From Poindextera sp963719975 (lineage in GTDB: Bacteria; Pseudomonadota; Alphaproteobacteria; Caulobacterales; Caulobacteraceae), in assembly GCA_963719975.1 (NCBI GenBank), contig CAVRED010000008.1, positions 62,001 through 126,000 of the forward strand: a DNA stretch of 64,000 nucleotides. Direction: 5' to 3'. The notes below the pieces were generated by a model. It was given only the letters and a program-made list of their open reading frames with translations, had not been told where the DNA came from and did no database searches. Of the stretch, positions 44,686 through 55,636 are shown piece after piece. Every line of letters begins with the position of its first letter. Within the stretch, counting starts at the first letter, position 1. The position numbers and the translations under genes are program-made.

Positions 44686-45970
44686 CTATTCCCCCGGGAC
44701 CAGGGCCGCTTCGCGCGCGGCTGCGAAGGCGTCGCGCTCGGACGGCAGGCGGCCGGCGCTGACCGTCTGGTTCAGCGGATGGCACCAGAAGCGGCTGTCG
44801 TCGGCGAACTCGGGGAACATCCCGCGCAGGTGCGGCAGCACCTTGTCGGCGAAAAGCTTGGTCGAATACATGCACTTCTCGGTCGGCATGTTGCCCACGT
44901 GCATGAGGCAGAAGATGTTGCCGACGTGGAGGCCCTTGATCATCTCCTCCATGCGCTGGCGCACCGTCTCCGGGCGAGCCGGCGATGACGTGGCCGCCCT
45001 CGATCAGGTCCTTCCAGGTGAGCTCGGCGAAGCCGCCGCGCGGCGGCGCGTATTGCGACAGCGCGCCCGACTGGATGGTCTTGATCGTGCGGTAGCCCGG
45101 CGCGTCGGCGAAGCCCGGATAGACGTGCAGGCAGCGATTGTAGAAGTAGTTCACGTGCGGCCAGTAGAGGCGCTCGGCCTCCTCGTCGGTCTCGGCGACG
45201 CAGATGGTCTGGGCGAAGCCGGCGCGGTAGGGCGAGGTGTCGGGCGCGTTCCGCTCCGCGACGCGGTCCCAGTAGCCCTGCATCAGCGCCTTGGCGCGGA
45301 TGTAGCCGGTGAAGCTGAGGTAGGAATACGAATAGGTGTTGTCGATGCAGAAGTCGTAGGTCTCGACCGAGCCGCCGCCGGGGATGTGCACCGGCGGATG
45401 CGGCTGCTGGATCGGCCGCGGCCAGATGTTGACGTGGCGCAGCTTGTTGTAGCGGCCGTTGAAGGCGAACGGCTCGCGCGTCGTCCAGGCCTTGATGATC
45501 AGGTCGTGCGCCTCGGCGTACTTCTCGCGCGTCAGCGACGGGATCTGGCCGTAGCAGTAGTTGGTGTCCATCGAGGTGCCGACCGGGAAGCCGGCCACCA
45601 GCCGCCCGCCGGAGATGCAGTCGAGCATGGCGAACTCTTCGGCCACGCGGACCGGCGGGTTGTAGAGGGCGATGGAGTTGCCGAGCACGACCAGCGCCAC
45701 GTCCTTGGTGCGGCGCGCCAGCCCGGCGGCGATGATGTTCGGCGACGGCATGATGCCGTAGCCGTTCTGGTGGTGCTCGTTGACGCCGATGCCGTCGAAC
45801 CCGACCGTGCCGGCGTATTCGAGCAGGTCCATGTAGGTGTTGTAGACCTCGTGGCTCTTGGCCGGATCGAACAGCTTCTGGTCGATGTCGACCCAGACCG
45901 ACCGGTTCTTCTCGCGGAAGTCGTCCGGCAGGTAGGGCCAGGGCATCAGGTTGAACCAGGTGAACTTCAT
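44686..45970 (-). CDS. LLM-class flavin-dependent oxidoreductase (one frameshift)
   Basis: This luciferase-like monooxygenase is 427 residues after repair. GGAGG is placed six bases before ATG 45970. Typical blocks are FDGIGVNEHHQNGYGIMPSP, LGNSIALYNPPVRVAEEFAM, LDCISGGRLVAGFPVGTS and WTTREPFAFNGRYN. The last 95 residues shift frame after VIAGSP near 44985 (3n+1 length). It would use FMNH2 or F420 and oxygen to oxidise an alkanal, alkane sulfonate or ring compound. The paired hydrolase suggests a two-step degradation (oxygenate, then hydrolyse). Confidence 0.9.
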
Positions 45971-46132
45971 CGGGGTCCTCCGGCCGCGTGCGCGCGGTTC
46001 CTTATCGGCGTTCAGCTTGAACCCTAAGCCGGGAGCGGCGTCGAAGGCAATGCACCTGGACGCGCATTGAGCGTCGCCGCGCGCGCGCAATTCGGCTAGG
46101 CATCGACGCCCGGGGGGAAGTCCGAGCAGTCC

Positions 46133-46925
46133 ATGTCGGCGTCGTTTCAGTCGAAGTACGGCCCGTGGGCGATCGTGGCCGGGGCGTCCGAGGGCTTGGG
46201 CGCGGCGTTCGCCGACGGCGCTGGCGGCGCGCGGGCTGAACCTGATGCTGCTGGCGCGCCGCGCGGACAAGCTCGAAGAGGTCGCACGGCAGCTGCGCGC
46301 CGAGCGCGGGCGTCGAAGTGCGCACCGAGGCGCTCGACCTGGCGCGGCCCGACCTGGCGGATGCTCTCGAGCGCGCTGATCGCCGACGTCGAGGTCGGGC
46401 CTCGGCGTCTACAACGCGGCGTTCGCGCCGGTGGGGCGCGCTGGTCGAGCGGCCGATCGAGGACCTCGCCCGCGTCGTCGACGTGAGCGTGCGCGCGCCG
46501 CTGGTCTTCGCCCGCACGCTGGCGCCGGCCATGGTCGCGCGCGGCCGCGGCGGGCTGGTGCTGATGTCATCGCTGGCCGGCTATCAGGGCAGCCCGCGCA
46601 TCGCGGCCTACGCCGGCGCCAAGGCGTTCAACATCGTCTTCGGCGAGAGCCTGTGGGCCGAGCTCAGGCCGCACGGCGTCGACGTCGTCGTCTCGGCCGC
46701 CGGCGCGGTGCGCACGCCCGGCTACGCCGCCGCGGCGAGCGGCGATGCGCCGGGCGACGCTCGACGCGCAGCGTGGTCGCGGAGCGGACGCTGGACGCGC
46801 TGGGCAAGGGGCCGGTGGTCAGCCCGGGCGCGACCAACCGCTTCGCCCGCTTCGTCATGGGCCGCCTGCTGCCCCGGCGCATGCAGATCGCCATCATGGC
46901 GCGCTCGACGGAGGGCCTGTCCTGA
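46133..46925 (+). CDS. Short-chain dehydrogenase (several frame changes)
   Basis: This SDR is about 264 codons. Pieces in order: MSASFQSKYGPWAIVAGASE, with the cofactor loop AGASEGLGAAFA, then LNLMLLARRADKLEEVA, then VGVYNAAFAPVGALVERP in mixed frames. The rest is unbroken: VLMSSLAGYQGSPRIAAYAG with the catalytic Ser, Tyr and Lys (YAGAK). Indels lie near 46214, 46310, 46390, 46430 and 46765. Its TGA overlaps the start of the sterol-reductase-like gene, so the two are coupled. It probably acts on a keto/hydroxy lipid. The tail PRRMQIAIMARSTEGLS is family-like. Confidence 0.82.
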
Positions 46926-48004
46926 GTTCGTTCACCGGCTTCCTCGCGCCGCTCGCCGTCTATGCGGTGATCACCGCTGCTGCACCTCGTCCTGCCGGCG
47001 CGCACGGTCGACGGCTACGTCGCCGATCCGGCGACCGGCCGGCCGTACCGCTATCGGCTGAACGGGCTGCTGGTCTTCGTGGCCACGATCGCGCTCTGGG
47101 CGTCGGCGTGCAGCTGGGCTGGCTGCCCTGGGACTACTTCTGGACCACGCGCTGGCAGGGCCTGGCCGGCGCCTGCGTGCTGGGCCTCATCTTCACGCTC
47201 GCGCTGGTGCTGCCGGCGCCGGCGAGCGGCAAGGGCCTGCTGGCCGACCTCTTCCTCGGCCGGCTGTGGAACCCGCGCTGGCTCGGCGGGCGCATCGACG
47301 CGAAGATGTGGCTCTACATGGTCGGCGCGACGATGCTGGGCCTGAACCTCTATTCCTTCGCCGCCCACCACCTGCATGGCGTTCGCCAAGGACCCCTCGC
47401 CCGGCGTCGTGCTCTACGTCGCGCTCTTCAGTTCTTCCTCTGCGAGTACCTCTTCTTCGAGCGGGTGCACCTCTACACCTACGACCTGTTCGCCGAGCGG
47501 GTCGGGTTCAAGCTCGGCTGGGGGTGCCTGGTCTTCTATCCCTACTTCTACGCCGTCGGCCTGTGGTCGACCGCCGACCTGCCCAATCCGCACGCGCCGG
47601 CCGCGCTCCTCATCGGCGCTGCGATCGTCTTCTTCGCCGGCTGGTCGCTGGCGCGCGGCGCGAACATGCAGAAGTACGTCTTCAAGCGCGACCCGGACGC
47701 GAAGTTCCTCGGCCTCATCGCGCCGGAGGCCCTGGTCGAGGGCGACAAGCGCCTCCTGGTCAGCGGCTTCTGGGGCGCCGCGCGGCACATCAACTACCTG
47801 GGCGAGGTGTTGATGGCGACGGGCCTGACGCTGGCGCTGGGCTATCCCGAGCGCATCGGCCCCTGGCTCTACCCGCTGTTCTACGTGGCGCTGCTCATCC
47901 CCCGCCAGATTGACGACGACCGCCGCTGCGCCGCCAAGTACGGGCCGCTCTGGCGCGCGTACGTCGCCCGCGTCCCCTACCGCATCGTGCCGGGGGTGTT
48001 CTAA
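46922..48004 (+). CDS. ERG4/ERG24-type sterol reductase-like membrane protein (several frame changes)
   Basis: This polytopic membrane protein is about 360 residues with 8-10 helices. The C-terminal third carries the ERG4/ERG24 signatures: a RDPDAKFLG segment, SGFWGAARHINYLGEVLM and LLIPRQIDDDRRCAAKYG, then WRAYVARVPYRIVPGVF. The family reduces C14 or C24 double bonds of sterols with NADPH; a few bacteria have members. Indels near 46980, 47098, 47378 and 47433 interrupt the N-terminal two-thirds, but each piece continues sensibly. The start codon is unclear; the frame opens at about 46922, overlapping the SDR stop. A bacterial isoprenoid or hopanoid substrate is also possible. Confidence 0.8.
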   Translation: MSSFTGFLAPLAVYAVITAAAPRPAGAHGRRLRRRSGDRPAVPLSAERAAGLRGHDRALGVGVQLGWLPWDYFWTTRWQGLAGACVLGLIFTLALVLPAPASGKGLLADLFLGRLWNPRWLGGRIDAKMWLYMVGATMLGLNLYSFAAHHLHGVRQGPLARRRALRRALQFFLCEYLFFERVHLYTYDLFAERVGFKLGWGCLVFYPYFYAVGLWSTADLPNPHAPAALLIGAAIVFFAGWSLARGANMQKYVFKRDPDAKFLGLIAPEALVEGDKRLLVSGFWGAARHINYLGEVLMATGLTLALGYPERIGPWLYPLFYVALLIPRQIDDDRRCAAKYGPLWRAYVARVPYRIVPGVF

Positions 48005-48041
48005 CTGCTCGCTCGGCCCCTTTGGGCCAAGGGAGGGCGCA

Positions 48042-48326
48042 ATGACCCGAGACCAGAGGATCGTCGCCATCGGCGCCGCCAGCGGCGTTGCGGCCATGGT
48101 CGCAGCGTTCGCGGTCATCTACCGGCTCTGGCCGATCGACCGGTCCCTGGTCGATCCAGCGCATCGCCTCGCCTATGCGCTGCAGCTCGACGCGTTCGCC
48201 GCGCTGCCGTTGCTGGTCGCGGTGATCGTGGTCGGCAACAACCGGTTTCTGTCCATGGCCGCGACCGGCTACCTCAACGTCGGGATCATCGCGTTCGCCC
48301 TATGGACGATCGTCCAGCCCCATTGA
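48042..48326 (+). CDS. Small membrane protein, three hydrophobic segments
   Basis: This 94-residue protein has a strong AAGGGAGGGCG five bases before ATG 48042. Hydrophobic segments cover about residues 8-27, 49-66 and 72-90. LVDPAHRLAYALQLDAFAAL recalls the first part of MAPEG-type proteins, but it stops before the rest of that fold, so I do not assign it. It follows the sterol-reductase-like gene by 37 bases and may share its transcript. Confidence 0.6.
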   Translation: MTRDQRIVAIGAASGVAAMVAAFAVIYRLWPIDRSLVDPAHRLAYALQLDAFAALPLLVAVIVVGNNRFLSMAATGYLNVGIIAFALWTIVQPH

Positions 48327-48359
48327 TGGCCGCCGCGCCGCCTGCCGGGGCCTTGGCGA

Positions 48360-48873
48360 TCAGGCCCCCCGGCTGGCGAGCGTCGCCAGGATGAAGTCGC
48401 GTCTTCGCTTCGGTGTAGGCCTCGCGGTCGTCGCGGTGCTCGGCGGCCAGGCGGAGCTTCAGGTCGCGGTAGGCCGCGCGGACGCCCGCGTCGGCGCGCA
48501 AGCGGTCGCGGAAGGCGAGGCGCTCGCGCCAGAGCGGGCTCTCGAACGGCACCAGATGCAGGTGGTGGGTGCGCACCTGGTCGCTGGGCTTGCAGAACCA
48601 GTGCATCACATCGCCCCTGTAGTCGAACCAGCAGTAGCTGAGCGGCTTCAGCGCCTCGATCGCCGGCCGGGACGAGGCGAGGTCGCGCACGCCGGCCATG
48701 ATGTCGATGACCGGCTTGGCCGGCAGGCCAGGGACGGCGGTCGAGCCGATGTGCTCGATCGGCCCGGCCGCCCAGGGCGCGAGCACCGGCGCGATGAGGT
48801 CGCGCTCGGCCTCGAACATCGCCGGCCAGGCGGGATCGTAGGGCGCGATGACGACGGGCGGCTGGCCGTGCAT
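48360..48873 (-). CDS. GrpB family (nucleotidyltransferase-fold) protein (one frameshift)
   Basis: This GrpB/UPF0157 protein is 170 residues after repair. Conserved blocks are IAPYDPAWPAMFEAER, EHIGSTAVPGLPAKPVIDIM, THHLHLVPFESPLWRERLAF and DREAYTEAK. The end is repaired by deleting one base near 48392-48396, giving RFILATLASRGA and a stop at 48360-48362. Without the repair the frame would run on into the next gene. The fold is that of nucleotidyltransferases; the substrate is unknown. ATG 48873 lies three bases after the OPT stop, so it is co-transcribed with OPT. Confidence 0.9.
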
Positions 48874-48876
48874 CGC

Positions 48877-50708
48877 TCAGCCCTTGCCGAGCCCGAGCCA
48901 CAGCAGGACCGGCACCACGACCGCGACCATGGCCTCGCCGGCGATGAGGCCCGACGCGAGCGGGATCAGGTAGCGCTTGGCCGAGGTCGGGGATCGCGCG
49001 CCTGCCAGATCGGCGCCGGCCACGCCGCCGATGAAGAGCGAGAGCACCGAAGCGAAGGGCAGCAGGATGCCGAGGCCGAGCCCGGTCGGCGACGGCGTCC
49101 AGCGGCGCAAGCGCCGGCCGCGTCTCGCAGATGGCGAAGACGACGCCGAGCACCGCGGCGATGGCGGCGGCGATCAGCGCCGAGTGGGAGATCTTGTCGA
49201 AGCCGCCGCTGAGCAGCTCGGCGAGCGCGGCCGTCCGCCGCGAGCCCGGCGCGGCGAGCCCGGCGTGGTCGCCGACGATGCCGTAGGTCTTGACCAGCGC
49301 CGGGTAGGTGACGGCGAGCGCCGCGGCGCCGATCGGCGCGCCCATCAGCTGGGCGATGGTCATCGAGCGCGGCGTCGAGCCGATCAGGTGCCCGGCCTTG
49401 TAGTCCTGCATCAGGCCTTCCGAGGTCACCGCGATCGTCCCGGTCGTCCCGTGCCCATGACGTTGGCCAAGCACGTTGCCGGGCGCGAGCAGGGCGAACA
49501 GGCCCTGCATCAGGTTGGAGAGCGGTCCGATCGGCCCCCAGTTGGTCTCGCCCAGCGCGCGCAGGCCGACCAGCATCAGGGGAACGGAGAGCGCGATCGC
49601 GACCGCGCTCATCCACAGCGGCAGGCCGAAGAAGACCCGCTGGATCACGCAGAGCGCCACCGCCAGCACCGCGGCGCCGACGCCGACCCAGAGCAGCGGA
49701 AACTCCTCCGCCCCGCTGCGCGCGTCGGCCAGCCCGCGGAAGGCCTCGATCAGCATGCGCCAGCGCAGGAAGAGGGCGGCCAGCCCGCCGGCCATCATCA
49801 TCGCCACGCCCGGCCACATCACCCAGTAGAGCACCAGGCTGCGGGTCGGCATGTTCGGCAGGACGCCGTGGGTGATCAGAAGCCACGGCGCGACGATCCA
49901 GCCGAGGATGCAGCCGGCCAGCATCCAGGTGTTGATGCGCAGGCCGACCAGCATGCCGGAGCCCAGGCTGAGCAGGCTGTAGGCGGCGCCGACGCCCATG
50001 CCGGCGAGCGCGAACGACGCGCCGGCCGCGCCCAGCGTGAGCGCGCCGGGCGTCCAGGCCTCCGGGATCAGGTTGAAGATGCGGGCGTCGTTGCGGAACA
50101 GCATGACGAGGCCGGAGGCGAGCATGCCGACGCCCAGCACCATCGCCGCGCGGCGCGCGAAGGCGCGGCCCTCCTCGGACTGGGTCTCCGCGCCGTGCCG
50201 GGGGTCGAGCACGATCAGGGTCTCGGCCGCGGCCATGCCGTCCGGGTAGGCCAGCTTCTCGTCGACGACGAAGTGGCGGCGCATGGGCGCGGCGAGGAGC
50301 ACGCCCGAGCAGCGAGGCGGTGGTCAGCCAGATGAAGACCTGCAGCGGCGTCGGGTTCAGGGTGAAGTGCACGACCTTGGACGAGCGCAGCATGTCGAAG
50401 GCCGCCAGCACGCCGCACATGAAGGCGGTCTGCGCCGCCGAGGTGCCGGCGGTCTGCACGATGTTGTTGCGCCAGCGGTCGTAGCTCTTGCGCGCGATGA
50501 TGCTGAGCAGGATGAAGCCGAAGAAGGCCGAGACGATCGAGACGTTCGGCCCGAAGCCCAGCTTGAGCACCATGTAGGGGTAGGCGCAGCCCATCACCGC
50601 CGCCACCAGCGCCCCGGCGACCAGCGCCTGCCAGGTCAGCTCCGATCCGCGCGGAGCGGCGGCCGCGAGCGCCGCGCCGTCGAGCTCTTCCGAGACCGCT
50701 TCGGCCAT
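48877..50708 (-). CDS. OPT family oligopeptide transporter (several frame changes)
   Basis: This inner-membrane transporter is about 610 residues with more than 12 helices. GGGGGAGG precedes ATG 50708. The start MAEAVSEELDGAALAA is followed by LTWQALVAGALVAAVMGCAY and the family block LKLGFGPNVSIVSAFFGFIL. The middle includes KLAYPDGMAAAETLIVL and VGLRINTWMLAGCILGW, and the end YLIPLASGLIAGEAMVAVV. Lesions lie near 50310 and 49110; a compensating pair near 49455-49470 turns NVLANVMGTGTTG into nonsense. OPT members take up oligopeptides or metal chelates, driven by protons. The specificity is unknown. Confidence 0.88.
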
Positions 50709-50871
50709 CCAAGCCTCCCCCGGCAACCGAGGAACCCTACCGCGACGGGGCGGACGCTAGACCAGATGCCGACCGTGCTCATCGGTGGCCGAACACTCGG
50801 CCATGACGAGAGCGGCTTGACCGCCCCGACGGCAGGCTGGAAGGGTCGCGGCCGCATCAGGGGAGGGCGGC

Positions 50872-52037
50872 ATGGCCGACCACGACATCATCGTCTACGG
50901 CGCGACCGGCTACACCGGCCGCCTGGTCGCCGAGCACATGCTGAAGACCTACGGCGCCGCCGGCGACGTGACCTGGGCGATGGCGGGTCGCAGCGCCGCC
51001 AAGCTCGCCGAAGTGCGCGGGCTGATCGGCGCGCCGGAGAGCGTGCCGCTGGTGGTCGCCGACGCCGCCGACGCCGCATCGCTGAGCGCCATGGCGCGCT
51101 CGGCCAAGGCGATCATCACCACCGTCGGCCCCTACCAGCTCTATGGGAGCGGGCTGGTCGCCGCCTGCGCGGAGGCGGGACGCGACTACGTCGACCTGAC
51201 CGGCGAGTCGCACTGGATCGCCGCGATGATCGGCGCGAACGAGGCCAAGGCGAAGGCGTCGGGCGCGCGCATCGTCTTCTCCTGCGGCTTCGACTCGATC
51301 CCCTTCGACCTCGGCGTCTTCTTCCTGGAGGAAGAGGCGAAGAAGCGCTTTGGCGCGCCGGTGGCGCGCGTTCGCGGACGCGTGCGGGGGCTGCAAGGGA
51401 GGCCTCTCCGGCGGCACGCTGGCCAGCGGCATGGCGACCATGGCCGCCATGCAGAAGGACGCCTCGCTCGGCGCGGTGATGGCCGACCCGTTCGCGCTCA
51501 CCCCCGGCTTCAAGGGTCCGGCGCAGCCCGACGGAGAGACGCCGTACGAAGACAAGGTGACCGGCTCGTGGGTCGCGCCGTTCATGATGGCGGGCATCAA
51601 CACCAAGGCCGTGCACCGCTCGAACCTGCTGCTCGGCCACCCCTGGGGGGCGGATTTCCAGTACGACGAGATGCTGATGGTCGACGGGCCGCCGGCGGGC
51701 GGGCCGCCGCAGACCGGCTTCGACTTCGGCGCAGGCCCGATGCCGCAGCCCGGCGAGGGGCCGAGCAAGGAGGAGCGCGAAGCGGGGTTCTACGACATCC
51801 TGTTCGTCGGCGAGTCCAGGGACGGGCGCACCATCCGCTGCTCGGTCAAGGGCGACATGGATCCGGGTTACGGTTCGACGTCGAAGATCCTGGCCGAGAG
51901 CGCCGTTTGTCTCGTGCGCGACGCGCCCCGGTCGGCGACGCCGGGCGGCTGCTGGACGACGCGCCTCGGCGATGGGTCAGCCGCTGATCGACCGGCTGCA
52001 GAAGAACGCGGGCCTTACGTTCGCCGTCGAAGCCTGA
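50872..52037 (+). CDS. Saccharopine dehydrogenase-like NADP-binding enoyl reductase (frame changes)
   Basis: This Rossmann enzyme is about 388 codons. GGGGAGGGCGG precedes ATG 50872. The cofactor loop is IVYGATGYTGRLVAEHML, followed by TVGPYQLYGSGLVAACAEAG and DYVDLTGESHW. This set defines the saccharopine-dehydrogenase-like family that includes the trans-acting enoyl reductase of Mycobacterium lipid synthesis. Lesions lie near 51385 (CKGGLSGGTLASGM resumes) and near 51925-51975, with the end AGLTFAVEA at 52034. The substrate is probably an enoyl or keto lipid. It is transcribed away from OPT, and the FNR box to its right belongs to ccoN. Confidence 0.82.
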
Positions 52038-52089
52038 GCGATTGGCCCGGGCGCGGCGCCGGCTCGATTTCTGCGGCAAACCCGCCGCG

Positions 52090-52103
52090 TTGATCTGCAT
52101 CAA
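52090..52103. promoter_or_regulatory. FNR/FixK box of the cbb3 operon
   Basis: TTGAT-CTGC-ATCAA is a perfect match to the anaerobox TTGATNNNNATCAA. It lies 57 bases before ccoN ATG, the usual position for activation by FixK or FNR under low oxygen. Confidence 0.85.
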
Positions 52104-52160
52104 GGTCAGCCTCCGCCCACCTGCGCGATCCCCTCGGCGACTTGCAACGCGAGGGGCGGG

Positions 52161-53820
52161 ATGGCAATTCAGTCCACCACCGACGACGGCTGGCCCACCG
52201 AGGGCTCGATCTATCTGGTTGTCTGCGTGCTCGGGGCGTTGCTCTGGGCGGTCTGCGACCGCGGCCTCGAAAGACCCGCTCTTCCAGTTCCAGGGCTACA
52301 TCTTCACGGCCGCCTTCGTGATCGGCGGCTTTGCGCTTTTGATGGGCCTCAGCGACGGCCGGTTCAAACCCAAGCCCGACCAGTACATGGACGGCGTGAT
52401 CAAGGCCGGCGTCATCGCGACGCTGTTCTGGGGCGCGGCCGGCATGCTGGTGGGCGTGATCCTGGCGGCGCAGCTGTCGTTTCCGCGCATCTTCTACTTC
52501 CCTGACTTCGGCTTCCTGAACTTCGGCCGCCTGCGGCCCGCTGCACACCTCGGCGGTGATCTTCGCCTTCGGCGGCAACGCCCTGATCGCGACCTCCTTC
52601 TACGTCGTGCAGCGCACCTGCCGCGCGCGCCTGTTCGGCGAGCGTGACGCCCTGGTTCGTCTTCTGGGGCTACAACCTGTTCATCGTGCTGGCCGGCCTC
52701 GGCTACCTGGTCGGCATCACCCAGAGCCAGGAATACGCCGAGCCGGAATGGGTCTGCGACCTCTGGCTGGCCGTCGTCTGGGTCGCCTACCTGATGGTCT
52801 TCCTTGGCACGCTCTGGAAGCGCAAGGAGCCGCACATCTACGTGGCGAACTGGTTCTACCTGTCGTTCATCGTCACCATCGCCATCCTGCACATCGTCAA
52901 CAACCTCGCCGTGCCGGTGAACTTCCTCAATCACCGCAGCTACGAGGTCTGGTCAGGCGTGCAGAGCGCGCTGGTGCAATGGTGGTACGGCCACAACGCC
53001 GTCGGCTTCTTCCTGACCGCCGGGTTCCTCGGGATGATGTACTACTTCATGCCCAAGCGGGCGGAGCGGCCGATCTATTCCTACCGGCTGTCCATCATCC
53101 ACTTCTGGGCCCTGATCTTCATCTACATCTGGGCCGGCCCGCACCACCTGCACTACACGGCGCTGCCGCAGTGGACCCAGACCCTGGGCATGACCTTCTC
53201 GATCATGCTGTGGATGCCGTCCTGGGGCGGGATGATCAACGGGCTGATGACGCTGTCCGGCGCCTGGGACAAGCTGCAGGACCGACCCCGTCATCCGCAT
53301 GCTGGTCGTGTCGCTGGCCTTCTACGGCATGTCGACCTTCGAGGGCCCGGTGATGTCGATCCGCGTGGTCAACGCGCTGTCGCACTACACCGACTGGACC
53401 ATCGGCCACGTGCACTCCGGCGCGCTGGGCTGGGTCGGCTTCATGACCTTCGGCTCGCTCTACTGCATCGTGCCGTGGCTGTGGCGCAAGGAGCGCCTCT
53501 ACTCGAACACGCTGGTCGAGTGGCACTTCTGGATCGCGACCACCGGCATCCTTCTCTACATCACCGCGATGTGGGTCGCCGGGATCATGGAGGGCCTGAT
53601 GTGGCGCGAATACACGCCGCAGGGCTTCCTCGCCTACAGCTTCGCCGAGACCGTTTCCGCCCGCCACGTCGAGAACGTGGTCAGGCTGGTCGGCGGCGGC
53701 ATGTACCTCTCGGGTGTCCTGATCATGATCTACAACGTCTGGCGGACGATCCGTTCGCCGCAGCTGGCGCTCGCCGCCCAGCCAACGTCCGCGGCCCTGC
53801 CCGCGGCGGCGACGGCCTGA
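52161..53820 (+). CDS. ccoN: cbb3-type cytochrome c oxidase subunit I (frame changes)
   Basis: This is the catalytic subunit, about 553 codons. ATG 52161 follows GAGGGGCGGG. It reduces oxygen with a low-spin heme b and a heme b3-CuB centre. Histidine ligands appear in LHTSAVIFAFGGNAL, the GPHHLHYTALPQW segment and IGHVHSGALGW. The crosslinked Tyr region of cbb3 enzymes is near YGMSTFEGPVMSIR. Lesions lie near 52265, 52540, 52640 and 53283; from 53299 to the stop the frame is clean. It is first gene of the operon, under the FNR box. High oxygen affinity serves microaerobic respiration. Confidence 0.95.
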
Positions 53821-53824
53821 TCCG

Positions 53825-54572
53825 ATGGCGCTGTTCTCCTGGAAAGCCCACGGCAGGCTCGAGCGGCACTCGCTGCTGCTGCTGATCGGCATCATCATCG
53901 TGGTCGCCATCGGCGGCCTCGTCGAGGTCGTCCCGCTGTTCTACCTGCAGAACACGATCGAGCCGGTGAAGGGCATGCGCCCCTACACGCCGCTCGAGCT
54001 CGAGGGGCGCGACATCTACATCCGCGAGGGCTGCTACCTCTGCCACTCGCAGATGATCCGCTCGCTGAAGGACGACGTCGAACGCTACGGCCACTACAGC
54101 CTGGCGGCCGAGAGCATGTACGACCACCCCTTCCAGTGGGGCTCGGAGCGGCAGGGCCCGGACCTCGCCCGCGTCGGCGGCAAGTACTCCGACGGCTGGC
54201 ACCGCGACCACCTGATCGATCCGCGCTCGGTGGTGCCGGAGTCGGTGATGCCGCCCTACCGGTTCCTGGCCGAGACCGACCTCGACTACCGCGACATCGA
54301 GGACAAGCTGCGCGCGATGCGGACGGTCGGCGTGCCGTACACCAACGACATGATCGCCCACGCCGCAGACGATCTGCGCGCCCAGGACGATCCCTACGCC
54401 AGCGTCACCGGGCTGAAGGCGCCGCTACGGGACGAAGGTGGTCAACCGCAACTTCGGCGGCGATCCGGACCGGATCACCGAGATGGATGCCCTGATCGCC
54501 TACCTGCAGATGCTGGGCACGCTGGTCGACTTCTCGACCTACCAGCCGCAAGACCCGAACAATCAGAGGTGA
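53825..54572 (+). CDS. ccoO: cbb3-type oxidase mono-heme subunit II (one frameshift)
   Basis: This membrane-anchored c-type cytochrome is about 248 residues. The N-terminal anchor is LLLLIGIIIVVAIGGLVEVV; the heme motif is CYLCH in IREGCYLCHSQMIRS, and the axial Met lies in ESVMPPYRF. Removing one base near 54421-54424 restores RYGTKVVNRNFGGDPDRITE, and 3n+1 length agrees. It starts four bases after ccoN. It passes electrons from CcoP to CcoN. Confidence 0.95.
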
Positions 54573-54577
54573 TGGCC

Positions 54578-54736
54578 ATGAGCTACGAAACCGTGGCCAG
54601 GGCCGTGCAGCAGGGCGGGACGGTCTACTTCGTCCTGATGTTCCTCGCCGCGGCCGCCTACGCCTTCTGGCCGAAGAAGAAGGCGGAGTTCGACAAGGCC
54701 GCCCGCGCCACGCTCGACGAGGCGGACCGTCCATGA
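54578..54736 (+). CDS. ccoQ: cbb3-type oxidase small subunit
   Basis: This 52-residue protein has one membrane helix (TVYFVLMFLAAAAYAFW) and a charged tail typical of CcoQ. ATG 54578 is preferred over ATG 54572 because AGAGG is eight bases from it. It stabilises the complex. Its stop overlaps the ccoP start (ATGA). Confidence 0.85.
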   Translation: MSYETVARAVQQGGTVYFVLMFLAAAAYAFWPKKKAEFDKAARATLDEADRP

Positions 54737-55636
54737 GCGAGCGCGAGGTCGACGAACACACCGGCACCGAGACCACCGGCCACGAGTGGGACGGGATCAA
54801 GGAGCTGGACACCCCGCTGCCGCGCTGGTGGCTGTGGATCTTCTACGCCTGCATCGCGATCGCGGTCGTCTACTGGATCCTGATGCCGGCGTGGCCGGGC
54901 CTGCGCAGCTCGACGCCCGGCATCCTGCACCAGTCTTCGCGCGCGCAGGTCGATGCAGGACCTGGCGGCCATGGCGGCCCAGCGCGAAGGCGGAGAGCCG
55001 GCCAGCTGGACCAGCGCGTCGCTCGAGCAGATCGAGACGCGATCCCGGCATGCAGAGCTATGCGCTGGCCGTCGGGCAGTCGATCTTCTCGCGACAACTG
55101 CGCGCCCTGCCACGGGCCAGGCGGCACGGGCGGCAAGGGCTATCCCAACCTGCGCGACGACGTCTGGCTGTGGGGCGGCTCGCTGGAGGACATCCAGCGG
55201 ACCATCACCTACGGCGTCCGCTCCGGCGATCCGAACGCGCGCGATGTCCGCGATGCCGGCGTTCGGCCGCGACCAGATCCTGCAAGGCCGACCAGATCGA
55301 CGACCTGACCGAGTATCGTGGTCGCCCTGTCGCACCGGCCGGCGGACATCGCCGCCGTGCGTCGCGCCGGCGCCCGTGTTCGAGGCCAACTGCGCCGTCT
55401 GTCACGGGCCGACCGGGCCAGGGCAACCAGACCATCGGGCGCGCCGAACCTGACCGACGCGCGACTGGCTCTACGGCTCCGACCGCGCCTCGATCCACGA
55501 CCAGATCTGGAACGGCCACGGCGGCGTCATGCCGGCCTGGGGCCATCGCTTCGATCCCGCGACGATCAAGGCGCTGACCGTCTACATCCACGTCAACGCC
55601 GGCCGGGTCCTGACGGGAGCCGCGGGCGCGCCATGA
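54733..55636 (+). CDS. ccoP: cbb3-type oxidase di-heme subunit III (many frame changes)
   Basis: This diheme cytochrome c is about 301 codons. The N-terminal helix is WWLWIFYACIAIAVVYW, after a DGIKELDTPLPRW start typical of CcoP. Two CxxCH hemes are recognisable, each split by indels: CAPCHGPGG near 55110 and CAVCHGPTG near 55400. At least six lesions (near 54953, 55045, 55088, 55250, 55283, 55365 and 55430) break the frame, but ITYGVRSGDPNAR and NGHGGVMPAWGHRFD are family-like. Total length and overlaps with ccoQ and ccoG are normal. I take it as intact in the organism. Confidence 0.9.
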
